This document shows, one piece after another, positions 16,194 through 23,089 of a stretch of DNA of 32,574 bases. The position numbers were made by a program, and so were the translations under genes. The notes beneath the pieces are model-generated. The model had not been told where the DNA came from, did no database searches, and worked only from the letters and a program-made list of their open reading frames with translations. Source of the DNA: Lachnospiraceae bacterium (lineage in GTDB: Bacteria; Bacillota; Clostridia; Lachnospirales; Lachnospiraceae); NCBI GenBank assembly GCA_030524525.1, contig JAUNGI010000032.1, positions 1 through 32,574 on the forward strand. Direction: 5' to 3'. Each line of letters starts with the position of its first letter. Position 1 is the first letter of the stretch.

Positions 16194-16218
16194 TTTTCAA
16201 CGGGAATTATGATACCAT
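16190..16218 (+). promoter_or_regulatory. candidate promoter of the LtaS-like gene
   Basis: TTGATT (16190-16195) and TACCAT (16213-16218) are separated by 17 nt, directly at the MATE stop codon and about 60 nt before the next start. The -10 matches the consensus at four of six positions. Read-through from the MATE gene is an alternative, as no terminator was seen between them. Confidence 0.4.
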
Positions 16219-16279
16219 GAGCCCGTGTGTGTGAATAAACCGCTTCCTTGTAGAAACGTCAGGAAAGGAGACGTCCGTA

Positions 16280-18361
16280 ATGAAGATAAAGAAACAGCTT
16301 TTGTGCTGGGGCAAAAAGGCGAAGGAACTGTGTTCCAAGGCTCTCGGCTCCCGCTTTCTCGGCTACAGCATCGTTCAGGTCTATCTGATCTCGCTGCTGG
16401 TGAATCTGGTGATCGAAGCGTTTTCCCGCTTTTCCCTTTGGAAAGCCTTCGGCTACCTTTTTACAAGCCCACTGATTTTTTTGGTAAATACCTTTATTAT
16501 TTCGATCGTGATCGCTCCGTCCATTCTGTCGAAGCGCCGCATGTTTTTCTATCTGCTGACCTCCACGCTGTGGCTTGCGGTGGGCGTGGTTGATTTTTTC
16601 CTTCTGCACAACCGGGTCACTCCGTTTAACGGGAATGACCTGCGGCTGATCCAAGACGCGATCGACGTGGCGTTCCACTATTATACGATCTTTCAGCTGA
16701 TCCTGATCGCTCTGCTGATCGTTGCGGTGATCGCGCTCATTATCGTTGCGTTTTTCAAATTCCCCAAGCGGAAGGAGCGCGTCGCCTATAAAAAGATGCT
16801 CCCGCTTTCGCTGGCGCTTATGCTGGGCGGCTTCGGCATTGTCCGGCTCGGCATCGCCACGGGCGTTATGGCGCAGACGTTCCCCAACATCGCGGACGCC
16901 TATCACGACTACGGTCTGCCCTACTGCTTTGTGTGCAGTCTTGTGGATCAGGGGATCGACAAGCCTTCGGACTATTCGCCCGAAAAGGTCGAGGGCGTGA
17001 TCTCGCCCTTGGCGGCTTCTCCTTCGGTTACCGTTCCTGCGGAGGACGACGAAAAGGCGCCCAACGTGATCTTCATTCAGCTCGAATCCTTCTTTGATCC
17101 GAAACGGATCGAGGGGCTCGAATTTGCGGAGGACCCGATCCCGAACTTTACCGCCCTGATGCGGAATTATACGTCCGGCTTCCTGACCGTACCGAGCATC
17201 AGCGCGGGAACCGCGAACACCGAGTTTGAAGTTCTGACCGGCATGAATATGGCGGACTTCGGCACCGGAGAATATCCGTATAAGACGATCCTCAAGACCC
17301 ATACCTGCGAAAGCATTGCCTACAATCTGAAGGCGCTGGGCTATGGCACCCATGCCATCCACAACAACACCGCCACCTTCTACGGCAGAAACGTGGTTTA
17401 CCGCAATTTGGGTTTTGACGATTTCGATTCTGTGGAGCTGATGCAGAATGTCGTAAGAAACGAGCTGAACTGGGCCAAGGATGAGATCCTCTACGGCGAA
17501 ATTATCACGGCGCTCGACTCGACCCCCGGAGCCGATCTGGTGTTTACCGTCTCGGTACAGGGACACGGCAAATACCCGGACGAGGATATCCTCTCCAATA
17601 CGATCGAGCTTGCGGATCTCAACGACGCCTACAGCGACGATACGATCTACGGTCTGAAATACTATATTTCGCAGCTTCATGAGATGGACGCCTTTGTGGG
17701 CCGCCTGATCGAATATCTGGCGGAGCGGGACGAACCGACCGTTCTTGTACTGTACGGCGACCACCTGCCGGGCTTTGATTTCTCGGCGGACGACCTGAAG
17801 GCGGGAGAGCTGCTCCAGACCGAATACGTCATGTGGAGCAACTTCGAAATGGAAGCGGAGCACCGGGATCTGCACGCTTATCAGCTCAGCGCTTACGTAA
17901 TGAATCGACTGAACTATCACGAGGGGCTCGTTTCCAAGCTGCATCAGAAATTTTTTGAGGACGGGGACGAAAGCTATCTTGAAAAGCTGACGCTGCTCTC
18001 CTACGATATGCTTTACGGAGAAATGTACTGCTTTGACGGAGAGAACCCCTACGAGCCGACGGATATCGTTTACGGCTTCCGGGACGTTCTTCTGAACTCC
18101 GTTGAGGTCATCTACGACGAGGACGAAAAGATCGGCTACCTGACCGTGATCGGCGAGAATTTTTCTCCCTACACCGATATCTATATCAACGGAGAGCGCT
18201 ATAAGAACACGATCTATCTGAACGAAAACGAGGTGTTTTTACCGAATGTGAAGCTCTCGGAGGGGGACAGCATCGTTGTCGGAATGCCCATGGGCGATGA
18301 CGGGATGCTGCGGGAATCGCAGCCCCATACCTTCACCGAGGCGGATATTATCAATCCTTAA
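16280..18361 (+). CDS. LtaS-type lipoteichoic acid synthase/phosphoglycerol transferase with C-terminal extension
   Basis: Five membrane helices fill the first 195 residues and a sulfatase-fold domain outside the membrane follows (about 255-520). Metal and catalytic residues can be placed by pattern: E269 in QLESFF, the likely phosphoglycerol-accepting T311 in SAGTANTEFEVL, H429 in VQGHGKY, and D494-H495 in LYGDHLPG. Family enzymes move glycerol-phosphate units from phosphatidylglycerol to a glycolipid or growing polymer. Beyond the usual end lies an extension of about 150 residues, with LTVIGENFSPYTDIYINGERY near 630-650, that looks like an immunoglobulin-type (TIG-like) beta domain. The ATG at 16280 has AGGAG 9 nt upstream. 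It is followed after 18 nt by a small membrane protein gene. Confidence 0.9.
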   Translation: MKIKKQLLCWGKKAKELCSKALGSRFLGYSIVQVYLISLLVNLVIEAFSRFSLWKAFGYLFTSPLIFLVNTFIISIVIAPSILSKRRMFFYLLTSTLWLAVGVVDFFLLHNRVTPFNGNDLRLIQDAIDVAFHYYTIFQLILIALLIVAVIALIIVAFFKFPKRKERVAYKKMLPLSLALMLGGFGIVRLGIATGVMAQTFPNIADAYHDYGLPYCFVCSLVDQGIDKPSDYSPEKVEGVISPLAASPSVTVPAEDDEKAPNVIFIQLESFFDPKRIEGLEFAEDPIPNFTALMRNYTSGFLTVPSISAGTANTEFEVLTGMNMADFGTGEYPYKTILKTHTCESIAYNLKALGYGTHAIHNNTATFYGRNVVYRNLGFDDFDSVELMQNVVRNELNWAKDEILYGEIITALDSTPGADLVFTVSVQGHGKYPDEDILSNTIELADLNDAYSDDTIYGLKYYISQLHEMDAFVGRLIEYLAERDEPTVLVLYGDHLPGFDFSADDLKAGELLQTEYVMWSNFEMEAEHRDLHAYQLSAYVMNRLNYHEGLVSKLHQKFFEDGDESYLEKLTLLSYDMLYGEMYCFDGENPYEPTDIVYGFRDVLLNSVEVIYDEDEKIGYLTVIGENFSPYTDIYINGERYKNTIYLNENEVFLPNVKLSEGDSIVVGMPMGDDGMLRESQPHTFTEADIINP

Positions 18362-18379
18362 ACGAACCGGAGGCAACCT

Positions 18380-18808
18380 ATGAAAGAAAAATTGAAAAAA
18401 CTCCCGCTTTCCGCAATGATCTTTATGGGCGTTCTGATTCTGCTCGGCATTGGGCTAATGCTGCTCGGACTGCTCTATCAGGAGCCCAATCCTGCCAATC
18501 CGGACGACGACGCGCTGTTTATGAACATGCTCTTTACGGTTCCCGGGCTGATCGTGATCGCTGACAGCTTTTTCTGTCTGCGCTATGACGACTACCGGAA
18601 GAAGGGGAAATACCTGCTTCACAATTTTCTGCTCTTTTTCTTTGGCTGCCTGATCGTGGAATGCGTTTATTTTCAGCTTATCTACTTTGGCGTCAAGGAG
18701 CCGCAGTACAAAATGATCGTTCCGGCGCTGGTGATTTCCCTGCTCTATGCGGTACTTTCTCTCGCGGTCGGCGGAGTTTATCTGCTGATCCGAAAAAAAA
18801 GCCGCTGA
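18380..18808 (+). CDS. small four-helix membrane protein
   Basis: The 142-residue protein has four hydrophobic segments (about 12-33, 47-66, 80-103 and 112-136), a short acidic loop after the first and a basic C-terminus (IRKKSR). I do not recognise a family. GGAGG lies 6 nt before the ATG. It starts 18 nt after the LtaS-like gene and shares its transcript and terminator, so a role as accessory to that enzyme is possible but inferred from position alone. Confidence 0.8.
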   Translation: MKEKLKKLPLSAMIFMGVLILLGIGLMLLGLLYQEPNPANPDDDALFMNMLFTVPGLIVIADSFFCLRYDDYRKKGKYLLHNFLLFFFGCLIVECVYFQLIYFGVKEPQYKMIVPALVISLLYAVLSLAVGGVYLLIRKKSR

Positions 18809-18841
18809 GCCTTGGTAAAAGCTTACTCAAAATTCCATGCG

Positions 18842-18870
18842 AAACCGGCGTGATCTTCACGCCGGTTTTT
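18842..18870 (+). terminator. intrinsic terminator between convergent transcription units
   Basis: A 12-bp stem AAACCGGCGTGA/TCACGCCGGTTT with a three-base loop runs into TTTTT on the plus strand. It ends the LtaS-like operon. Its position only 29 nt from the stop of the convergent oxidoreductase gene suggests that it may also slow transcription from the other side, though the T-run there is poor. Confidence 0.88.
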
Positions 18871-18898
18871 AAAATATCGTCCGAACGAAGGTTCCTGC

Positions 18899-19915
18899 TC
18901 AACGGTTTTCCGCAATGCGGGCAAGCGCTTCGCTTTCCAAGGCTTCCCCCTCCGATACGCTCACGACAATTTTTCCGTCCGCCCTATGACGATCCATATC
19001 GGAAAGCGCTTTCGCGATATCCGAAAACGAATAGCAGGCTCCCACGGTCGGCTTAATGTGATAATAAGCGAGGAAGGAGAAAATATCGTCCATAATCTGC
19101 TGCGTGGGATAATTTGAGAAAAAACCGGTCAGGTACACGCCGTTCGGGATCTCCTTGATGGGGTCGAAGCCGTTCAGCGCATACGCGCCTCCAAGGATCC
19201 CGGTGTTGCAAACAATTCCCCCTTTTTCTACGCATTTCAAGGTATCGCGGAGTGTTTTCGGACCGACCAGCTCCAAAGCCTTTGTTGCGCTTCCAAGCGT
19301 TCCCGCAAGTGTCCCCGTATCCAGAACCGCCTCGTCCGCATCCTTCAAAAGCGCCAGCTTGCTTTCCCGATGGGTGGTGGCGATCACCTTGCAGCCTGCC
19401 GCCTTCGCAAGCCGAATGGCGGCATAGCCCAGCGCGCAGGTTCCGCCGCGGATCAGCAGGGTATCTTCCTTTTTCAGGCGCAGGCACGCAAAGAGCGAGC
19501 CCCATGCGGTAAAATAGGTTTCCGGAACAGCCGCCGTTTCCGCCCACGAGAGCTCCGTCCGAACGGAAAATACATGGCTTACGGGAAGCAGCGCATATTC
19601 CGCATGGCTCCCGTGAAAGCTGCGCCCCATTCCTCCCATAAGCGCCACTACCTTCTCGCCCTTCCGAAAATGGCTGTCGGACGGATCGACAATTTCTCCC
19701 GCACACTCGATTCCCGGAATGATCGGCTTCCGGATATAATCTGCCTGAATCTCGCTGAGCCGGAGAATCTGCTCCGAATGGTTCAGACCGAATGCCCTTA
19801 CCTTCACAAGCACCCATCCCGGACGAATCCGGGGAACGGGAACCTCCGTCAGCCGTACCTTTTCCGCAGGCGTCGGTTCCGATAAAATAACCGCTTTCAT
19901 GGTTTTCGGAATCAT
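18899..19915 (-). CDS. medium-chain dehydrogenase/reductase (quinone oxidoreductase-like)
   Basis: The 338-residue protein has the two-domain MDR layout: a GroES-like N-terminal part with GLNHSEQILRL and IIPGIECAGEIV (66-76), then a nucleotide-binding Rossmann part whose glycine-rich turn is GGTCALGYAA (157-166). The catalytic-zinc cysteine/histidine pattern of alcohol dehydrogenases is missing, so it should be a zinc-free NAD(P)H-dependent reductase of the quinone oxidoreductase type. The ATG at 19915 overlaps the stop of the radical SAM gene by 4 nt (ATGA), with GGAGGTGA 4 nt upstream inside that gene, indicating tight translational coupling. It could reduce an electrophile or act on the peptide product; the first is the normal role of HxlR-controlled relatives, the second is a guess. 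Confidence 0.9.
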   Translation of the reverse strand: MIPKTMKAVILSEPTPAEKVRLTEVPVPRIRPGWVLVKVRAFGLNHSEQILRLSEIQADYIRKPIIPGIECAGEIVDPSDSHFRKGEKVVALMGGMGRSFHGSHAEYALLPVSHVFSVRTELSWAETAAVPETYFTAWGSLFACLRLKKEDTLLIRGGTCALGYAAIRLAKAAGCKVIATTHRESKLALLKDADEAVLDTGTLAGTLGSATKALELVGPKTLRDTLKCVEKGGIVCNTGILGGAYALNGFDPIKEIPNGVYLTGFFSNYPTQQIMDDIFSFLAYYHIKPTVGACYSFSDIAKALSDMDRHRADGKIVVSVSEGEALESEALARIAENR

Positions 19916-20961
19916 ACGGTCACCTCCGTTTTCACCTCATGCCAGCACTGCGGGTCTGCGGCATAGAAATTGCCGTCCCTGCCGCTTGCCACGGCGGGAC
20001 ATCCCCGGCACCATGCCAGCAGCTCGCACTTTGCGCATTTTTCAAATTTATTGTAATCCCGATAGCTTTCCATCCGGCATACCCAAACGTCTGCCAGACG
20101 GTCCGCAAATACATTGCCGACCTTGCTGTTTTGCACCCGGCGGCAGGCGTAAATATCCCCGGTGGGAAGAATCGTCAGATGGCAGTTTCCGCAGCTGCAG
20201 CCGCCGTAAATCATCCCCTCCTCCACCGTTTCGGGAATTTTGAAAGCGCCGGTTTCATACTCATACAGCGTCCAAAGATGATCCTTCTTGTTGAAGTAGG
20301 TTTCACAGCCCGCAGCTTCATACGCTCGAAACTTCCTGTCGCAGGTTTCCAGCAGCTTGCGGTAGCGCATGGGTTCGATGCCAACGTCTTTTTCTTCGCT
20401 GGTGGGGCAATAGCGCGCAAAGGCAAACACATTCGCCCCCGCCGCAACCGCCGCGTCGATAATGTCCGGCACCTCATCGATGTTGGCGCCGGATACCGTG
20501 GTCATAATCACGCTTCTGATCCCGGCACGGTTGATACAGCCGATCTTCTCTAACGTAACGTCAAAGCTGCCCGGCTTGCGGAACCAGTCGTGGGTTTCCT
20601 TCATACCGTCCAGAGAAAGCTGATATTTCCGACAGCCGTATTCCTTCAGCTTGCGGCAAACCTCATCATTCAAATGAAACGGATTGCCGAGAATCGTAAA
20701 CGGGACGTTATGCCGTTTCAGCAGTCCGAGCAGCTTCCAGAAATCCGGATGAAGGATCGGATCGCCGCCCGTGATATAGAAGTAGGGCAGACGACCGTAC
20801 ACCTCACAGAAATCCAGACAGTTGTAAAACGTGTCCTGCATCTGCTCCCAGTTCATAGCGTCCGGCTTTTTGCAGTTGTTTTCGGAGAAAATATAGCAGT
20901 GCTTACAGCGCTGGTCGCACTCGTCTGTAATGTGCCACTGAAAAGAGAAATACTGTTTCAT
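19912..20961 (-). CDS. radical SAM/SPASM peptide maturase of the ACGX-type system
   Basis: The 349-residue enzyme has the radical SAM cysteines C15, C19 and C22 (CDQRCKHC), the GGDP motif at 65-68 and SLDG at 116-119. Its C-terminal SPASM region carries many cysteines: C255, C257, C260, C273, C309, C312, C318, C321 and C339. SPASM enzymes use auxiliary iron-sulfur clusters to modify ribosomal peptides, often forming thioether or carbon-carbon bonds. I recall a protein family described as radical SAM/SPASM, ACGX system; this gene fits by context with the ACGX peptide upstream. The ATG at 20961 is preferred (GAGG 9 nt upstream) over one 21 nt earlier that lacks a ribosome-binding site. It is followed by the coupled oxidoreductase. 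Confidence 0.9.
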   Translation of the reverse strand: MKQYFSFQWHITDECDQRCKHCYIFSENNCKKPDAMNWEQMQDTFYNCLDFCEVYGRLPYFYITGGDPILHPDFWKLLGLLKRHNVPFTILGNPFHLNDEVCRKLKEYGCRKYQLSLDGMKETHDWFRKPGSFDVTLEKIGCINRAGIRSVIMTTVSGANIDEVPDIIDAAVAAGANVFAFARYCPTSEEKDVGIEPMRYRKLLETCDRKFRAYEAAGCETYFNKKDHLWTLYEYETGAFKIPETVEEGMIYGGCSCGNCHLTILPTGDIYACRRVQNSKVGNVFADRLADVWVCRMESYRDYNKFEKCAKCELLAWCRGCPAVASGRDGNFYAADPQCWHEVKTEVTV

Positions 20962-21049
20962 GTTCCTTGACCTCGCTTTCATCAGGACTTGCCGAAGCGA
21001 GCCCTGCGCATCGAATATAAAATCGGATCAACCGAGCGACATTGCAAAC

Positions 21050-21080
21050 GTTCCCTGCGGGAGCATCCCCCGCGGGGAAC
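21050..21080 (-). terminator. hairpin between peptide gene and maturase (attenuator or processing site)
   Basis: On the minus strand arms GTTCCCCGCGGG and CCCGCAGGGAAC pair at 11 of 12 positions around a short loop, about 22 nt after the peptide stop codon. Only a short GTTTG follows instead of a long T-run, so partial termination or RNA end protection is more likely than full termination. This would give more peptide than enzyme mRNA. Confidence 0.6.
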
Positions 21081-21102
21081 GAAATCAGGGGGAGCGGGCA
21101 AT

Positions 21103-21243
21103 TTACTTGTCGCTCGCTCCGCAGGCGGAACCACAAGCGGCAGGGGTCTCCTCCGGCTTGTCGCCCGCTCCGCAGGCAGTCGCGCTGACAGCAGAAGCCT
21201 CCTCCATTTTCTTGCTCCAACCAAAGAGATTTGAAAGTGCCAT
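21103..21243 (-). CDS. ACGX-repeat RiPP precursor peptide (46 aa)
   Basis: The 46-residue peptide starts with a leader-like MALSNLFGWSKKMEEASAVS and ends with a small-residue, cysteine-containing core. ACGX tetrapeptides are at 23-26, 36-39 and 40-43, with cysteines C24, C37 and C41. Two heptads, ACGAGDK (23-29) and ACGASDK (40-46), are nearly identical in protein and at 20 of 21 bases. GGAGGG lies 8 nt before the ATG. The gene is short but is supported by the ribosome-binding site, its own promoter, the radical SAM/SPASM gene downstream and the agreement with the ACGX pattern. It is the likely substrate of that enzyme. The cysteines could become thioether donors; no peptidase or exporter gene is present nearby, so the mature product may stay attached to its leader or in the cell. 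Confidence 0.88.
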   Translation of the reverse strand: MALSNLFGWSKKMEEASAVSATACGAGDKPEETPAACGSACGASDK

Positions 21244-21297
21244 AAATTTGTCCCTCCATTTTTGTATTCAGAGTGCTGTTTGCTCTCTGTACTTATC

Positions 21298-21335
21298 ATT
21301 TTACGGTCTTTTTTCTTTCCCACAAGTACGCACTT
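21298..21335 (-). promoter_or_regulatory. promoter of the peptide-maturase-oxidoreductase operon with possible operator
   Basis: On the minus strand TTGTGG (21320-21325) and TAAAAT (21298-21303) are spaced by 16 nt, about 50 nt before the peptide start. The inverted repeat AAGT-N4-ACTT (21324-21335) overlaps the -35 box and would suit a dimeric repressor such as the divergent HxlR protein. Confidence 0.55.
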
Positions 21336-21347
21336 TTTTATAACCCG

Positions 21348-21370
21348 GTCACCTTTTTGTTACCTTTTTG
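21348..21370. repeat. tandem 12-mers between the divergent promoters, candidate HxlR site
   Basis: GTCACCTTTTTG (21348-21359) and GTTACCTTTTTG (21359-21370) are direct repeats spaced 11 bp, about one helical turn. They lie upstream of the peptide promoter and downstream of the HxlR promoter's divergent start region. The spacing fits binding of a regulator to one face of the DNA. Confidence 0.5.
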
Positions 21371-21419
21371 CCGTTGCCGGTTTTTCCGGAGATATTTTTT
21401 CAGACGGAGGCAGAACCTA

Positions 21420-21448
21420 TTGAAAATCCCGGCTCCCTGCATTACAAT
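21420..21448 (+). promoter_or_regulatory. promoter of the hxlR-like gene
   Basis: TTGAAA (21420-21425) and TACAAT (21443-21448) are separated by exactly 17 nt, near-consensus for sigma-A, about 50 nt before the start codon. Confidence 0.7.
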
Positions 21449-21502
21449 CAGGGGGTAGGATCAAATTCAGATATGAAATTCCATAGGAGGGAGGAATGAC
21501 GG

Positions 21503-21829
21503 ATGGTATCAAAAGAGGAATTACCCGCCTGCCCTGTGGCGACAACGGTACAGCTGATCGGAAGCAAATGGAAATTGCTGATTATGCGCAATCTGCTTGT
21601 GCGACCGTGGAGATTTAATGAATTAAAAAAGGATCTGGAGGGAATCAGCCAGAAGGTCCTGACGGACAGCCTGCGCTCCATGGAGGAAGACGGTATTATT
21701 ACCCGCACGGTTTTTCCGGAGGTACCGCCAAGAGTGGAATACGCGTTAAGCGAATTGGGAGAGTCCATGCGCCCAATTATAGGCGCTATGGAACAGTGGG
21801 GAATCTCTTATAAGAGCCAAAGTAAATAA
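21503..21829 (+). CDS. HxlR-family winged-helix regulator
   Basis: The 108-residue protein has the HxlR pattern: an N-terminal CPV with C10, then TVQLIGSKWKLLIMRNLL, RFNELKKDLEGISQKVLTDSLRSMEEDGIITR and RVEYALSELGESMRPII. The N-terminal cysteine at this place is the redox-reactive residue in YodB- and HypR-type members, which sense quinones, aldehydes or disulfide stress. AGGAGGGAGG ends 8 nt before the ATG at 21503; another ATG 7 nt upstream is in a different frame. It is transcribed away from the peptide operon, the usual place for a local regulator. Whether it represses or activates cannot be told from the sequence. Confidence 0.92.
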   Translation: MVSKEELPACPVATTVQLIGSKWKLLIMRNLLVRPWRFNELKKDLEGISQKVLTDSLRSMEEDGIITRTVFPEVPPRVEYALSELGESMRPIIGAMEQWGISYKSQSK

Positions 21830-21935
21830 GACCGCATTTCGCCTCGGACAATGCGGTCTTATGTAAGTTGCGTTTTGCCGCAGACAATGCGGTCTTATGT
21901 AAGTTGCGTTTTACCGCAGGCAATGCGATCTTAAG
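21830..21935. repeat. 36-bp tandem repeats with hairpins between convergent genes
   Basis: Three units with an exact 36-bp period (21834-21869, 21870-21905 and a shorter third) follow the hxlR-like stop codon. Each contains AATGCGGTCTT or AATGCGATCTT; the first forms a hairpin GACCGCATT/AATGCGGTC starting one base after the stop. The block separates the convergent hxlR-like and phosphoesterase genes and may work as a bidirectional terminator. Confidence 0.8.
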
Positions 21936-21943
21936 GATAGGCC

Positions 21944-23068
21944 TTACTCCGCCCCGAACCTTACCGTGATCTCCACAAGCTCGCTCTTCGTCCCAAGCCG
22001 GATCGGCGGTCCCCAAGTCGCGATCCCCGACGAAACCACGACCTGCTTTGCGCCCTCGCGGTAATAGCCGTAATCCACCTTGAACAGGCGGTCGGTGATC
22101 AGGTTTATGGGGAAGACCTGCCCCTGATGCGTGTGCCCGCACAGGATCAGATCGACGTTTTCATATTCGTCAATGTTCGAGGGCTGGTGATCCAGCACGA
22201 TCACGGGAAGCCCGGTCTCAAACTCCGCCAGCCTGCCGCTCATATCCGCGCGGCTGCCGCCCTGCTCGCCCAGCGGGAACGAATCCCGTCTGCCTGCCAG
22301 AACGAACGCGTCCGCGATCGTCACGGCCTCGTCCTCCAGCAGCGTGATGCCGCCGTCCAGCGCCAGCTGCCGCATCTCTTCAAAGGTGTCCCCCGCGTCA
22401 TGATTGCCCCACGCAAGGTAAACGCCGTATGTAGCCTCGATCTTCCGCAGCTCCTCCGCAACCTTTTTGGGCTGCTGCACGGCATTGTAATTGCCGTCGA
22501 AGAAATCCCCGGAGATCACGACGATATCGGGATGCGTCTCGTTGATCTTGGCGACGATCTCCGCAAGCTTCTCGTGATCGTTGACATAGCCCAAATGCAG
22601 GTCGGAAAAGAGCACAAGCTTCAAGGAATCCAGCGAGGTGTCTTTTTCTATGGTAACCTCATACTTGGTGAGCCTGACGTTGCTTGCCGTCCGCAGCCCG
22701 AACGCCAGCAGCAAAAGCGCCGCTGCCGCCGCGGCGAGCCGTGACGCGCCGACCACACTCCGGGAAAGCTCGGTCTTTCGAAGCAGCCGGACCGCAAGAA
22801 GGACCAGATCGGTCAGTCCGAACAGCACAAACGCAAGCACCATCACGGCAAGCCAGTAATTTCCGATCTTTCCGACCCACTTAAGGTTCCTCGAGGAAAA
22901 CACGAAGGTCGCCGCGCTGGTGCAGGCAAAGAACGCAAACGGCAGATACCAGAACCAGCGGAGCCGGAACGGACGGATCAGCTGCAGAAGCGACAGGAAG
23001 CGGCTGCCGACATAATAGTTTATCAGGGCGTACAGCAACAGGACAACAAACATTACCGCATTACGCAT
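21944..23068 (-). CDS. membrane-bound metallophosphoesterase (YkuE-like)
   Basis: The 374-residue protein has four or so N-terminal membrane helices (within 1-125) and a calcineurin-type phosphoesterase domain. Metal-binding motifs are FSDLHLG (D156, H158), SGDFFDG, WGNHD and CGHTHQGQ. It should hydrolyse a phosphoester near the membrane; relatives act on lipid or envelope substrates, but the substrate here is unknown. AGGAGGT lies 6 nt before the ATG. It starts 21 nt after the foldase lipoprotein stop and is the last gene of the long minus-strand cluster. Confidence 0.92.
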   Translation of the reverse strand: MRNAVMFVVLLLYALINYYVGSRFLSLLQLIRPFRLRWFWYLPFAFFACTSAATFVFSSRNLKWVGKIGNYWLAVMVLAFVLFGLTDLVLLAVRLLRKTELSRSVVGASRLAAAAAALLLLAFGLRTASNVRLTKYEVTIEKDTSLDSLKLVLFSDLHLGYVNDHEKLAEIVAKINETHPDIVVISGDFFDGNYNAVQQPKKVAEELRKIEATYGVYLAWGNHDAGDTFEEMRQLALDGGITLLEDEAVTIADAFVLAGRRDSFPLGEQGGSRADMSGRLAEFETGLPVIVLDHQPSNIDEYENVDLILCGHTHQGQVFPINLITDRLFKVDYGYYREGAKQVVVSSGIATWGPPIRLGTKSELVEITVRFGAE

Positions 23069-23089
23069 TTTCTACCTCCTCAATAGCTC

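Noticed and set aside
21830-21935. CRISPR array
   Set aside because: The units are head-to-tail without unique spacers between them, and no cas gene is in the window.
21786-22142. Minus-strand open frame with repeated KTALSAAKRNLH units
   Set aside because: The repeat comes from the 36-bp tandem DNA repeat, whose length is a multiple of three and keeps any frame open; the frame overlaps the phosphoesterase gene out of phase and runs into hxlR antisense.
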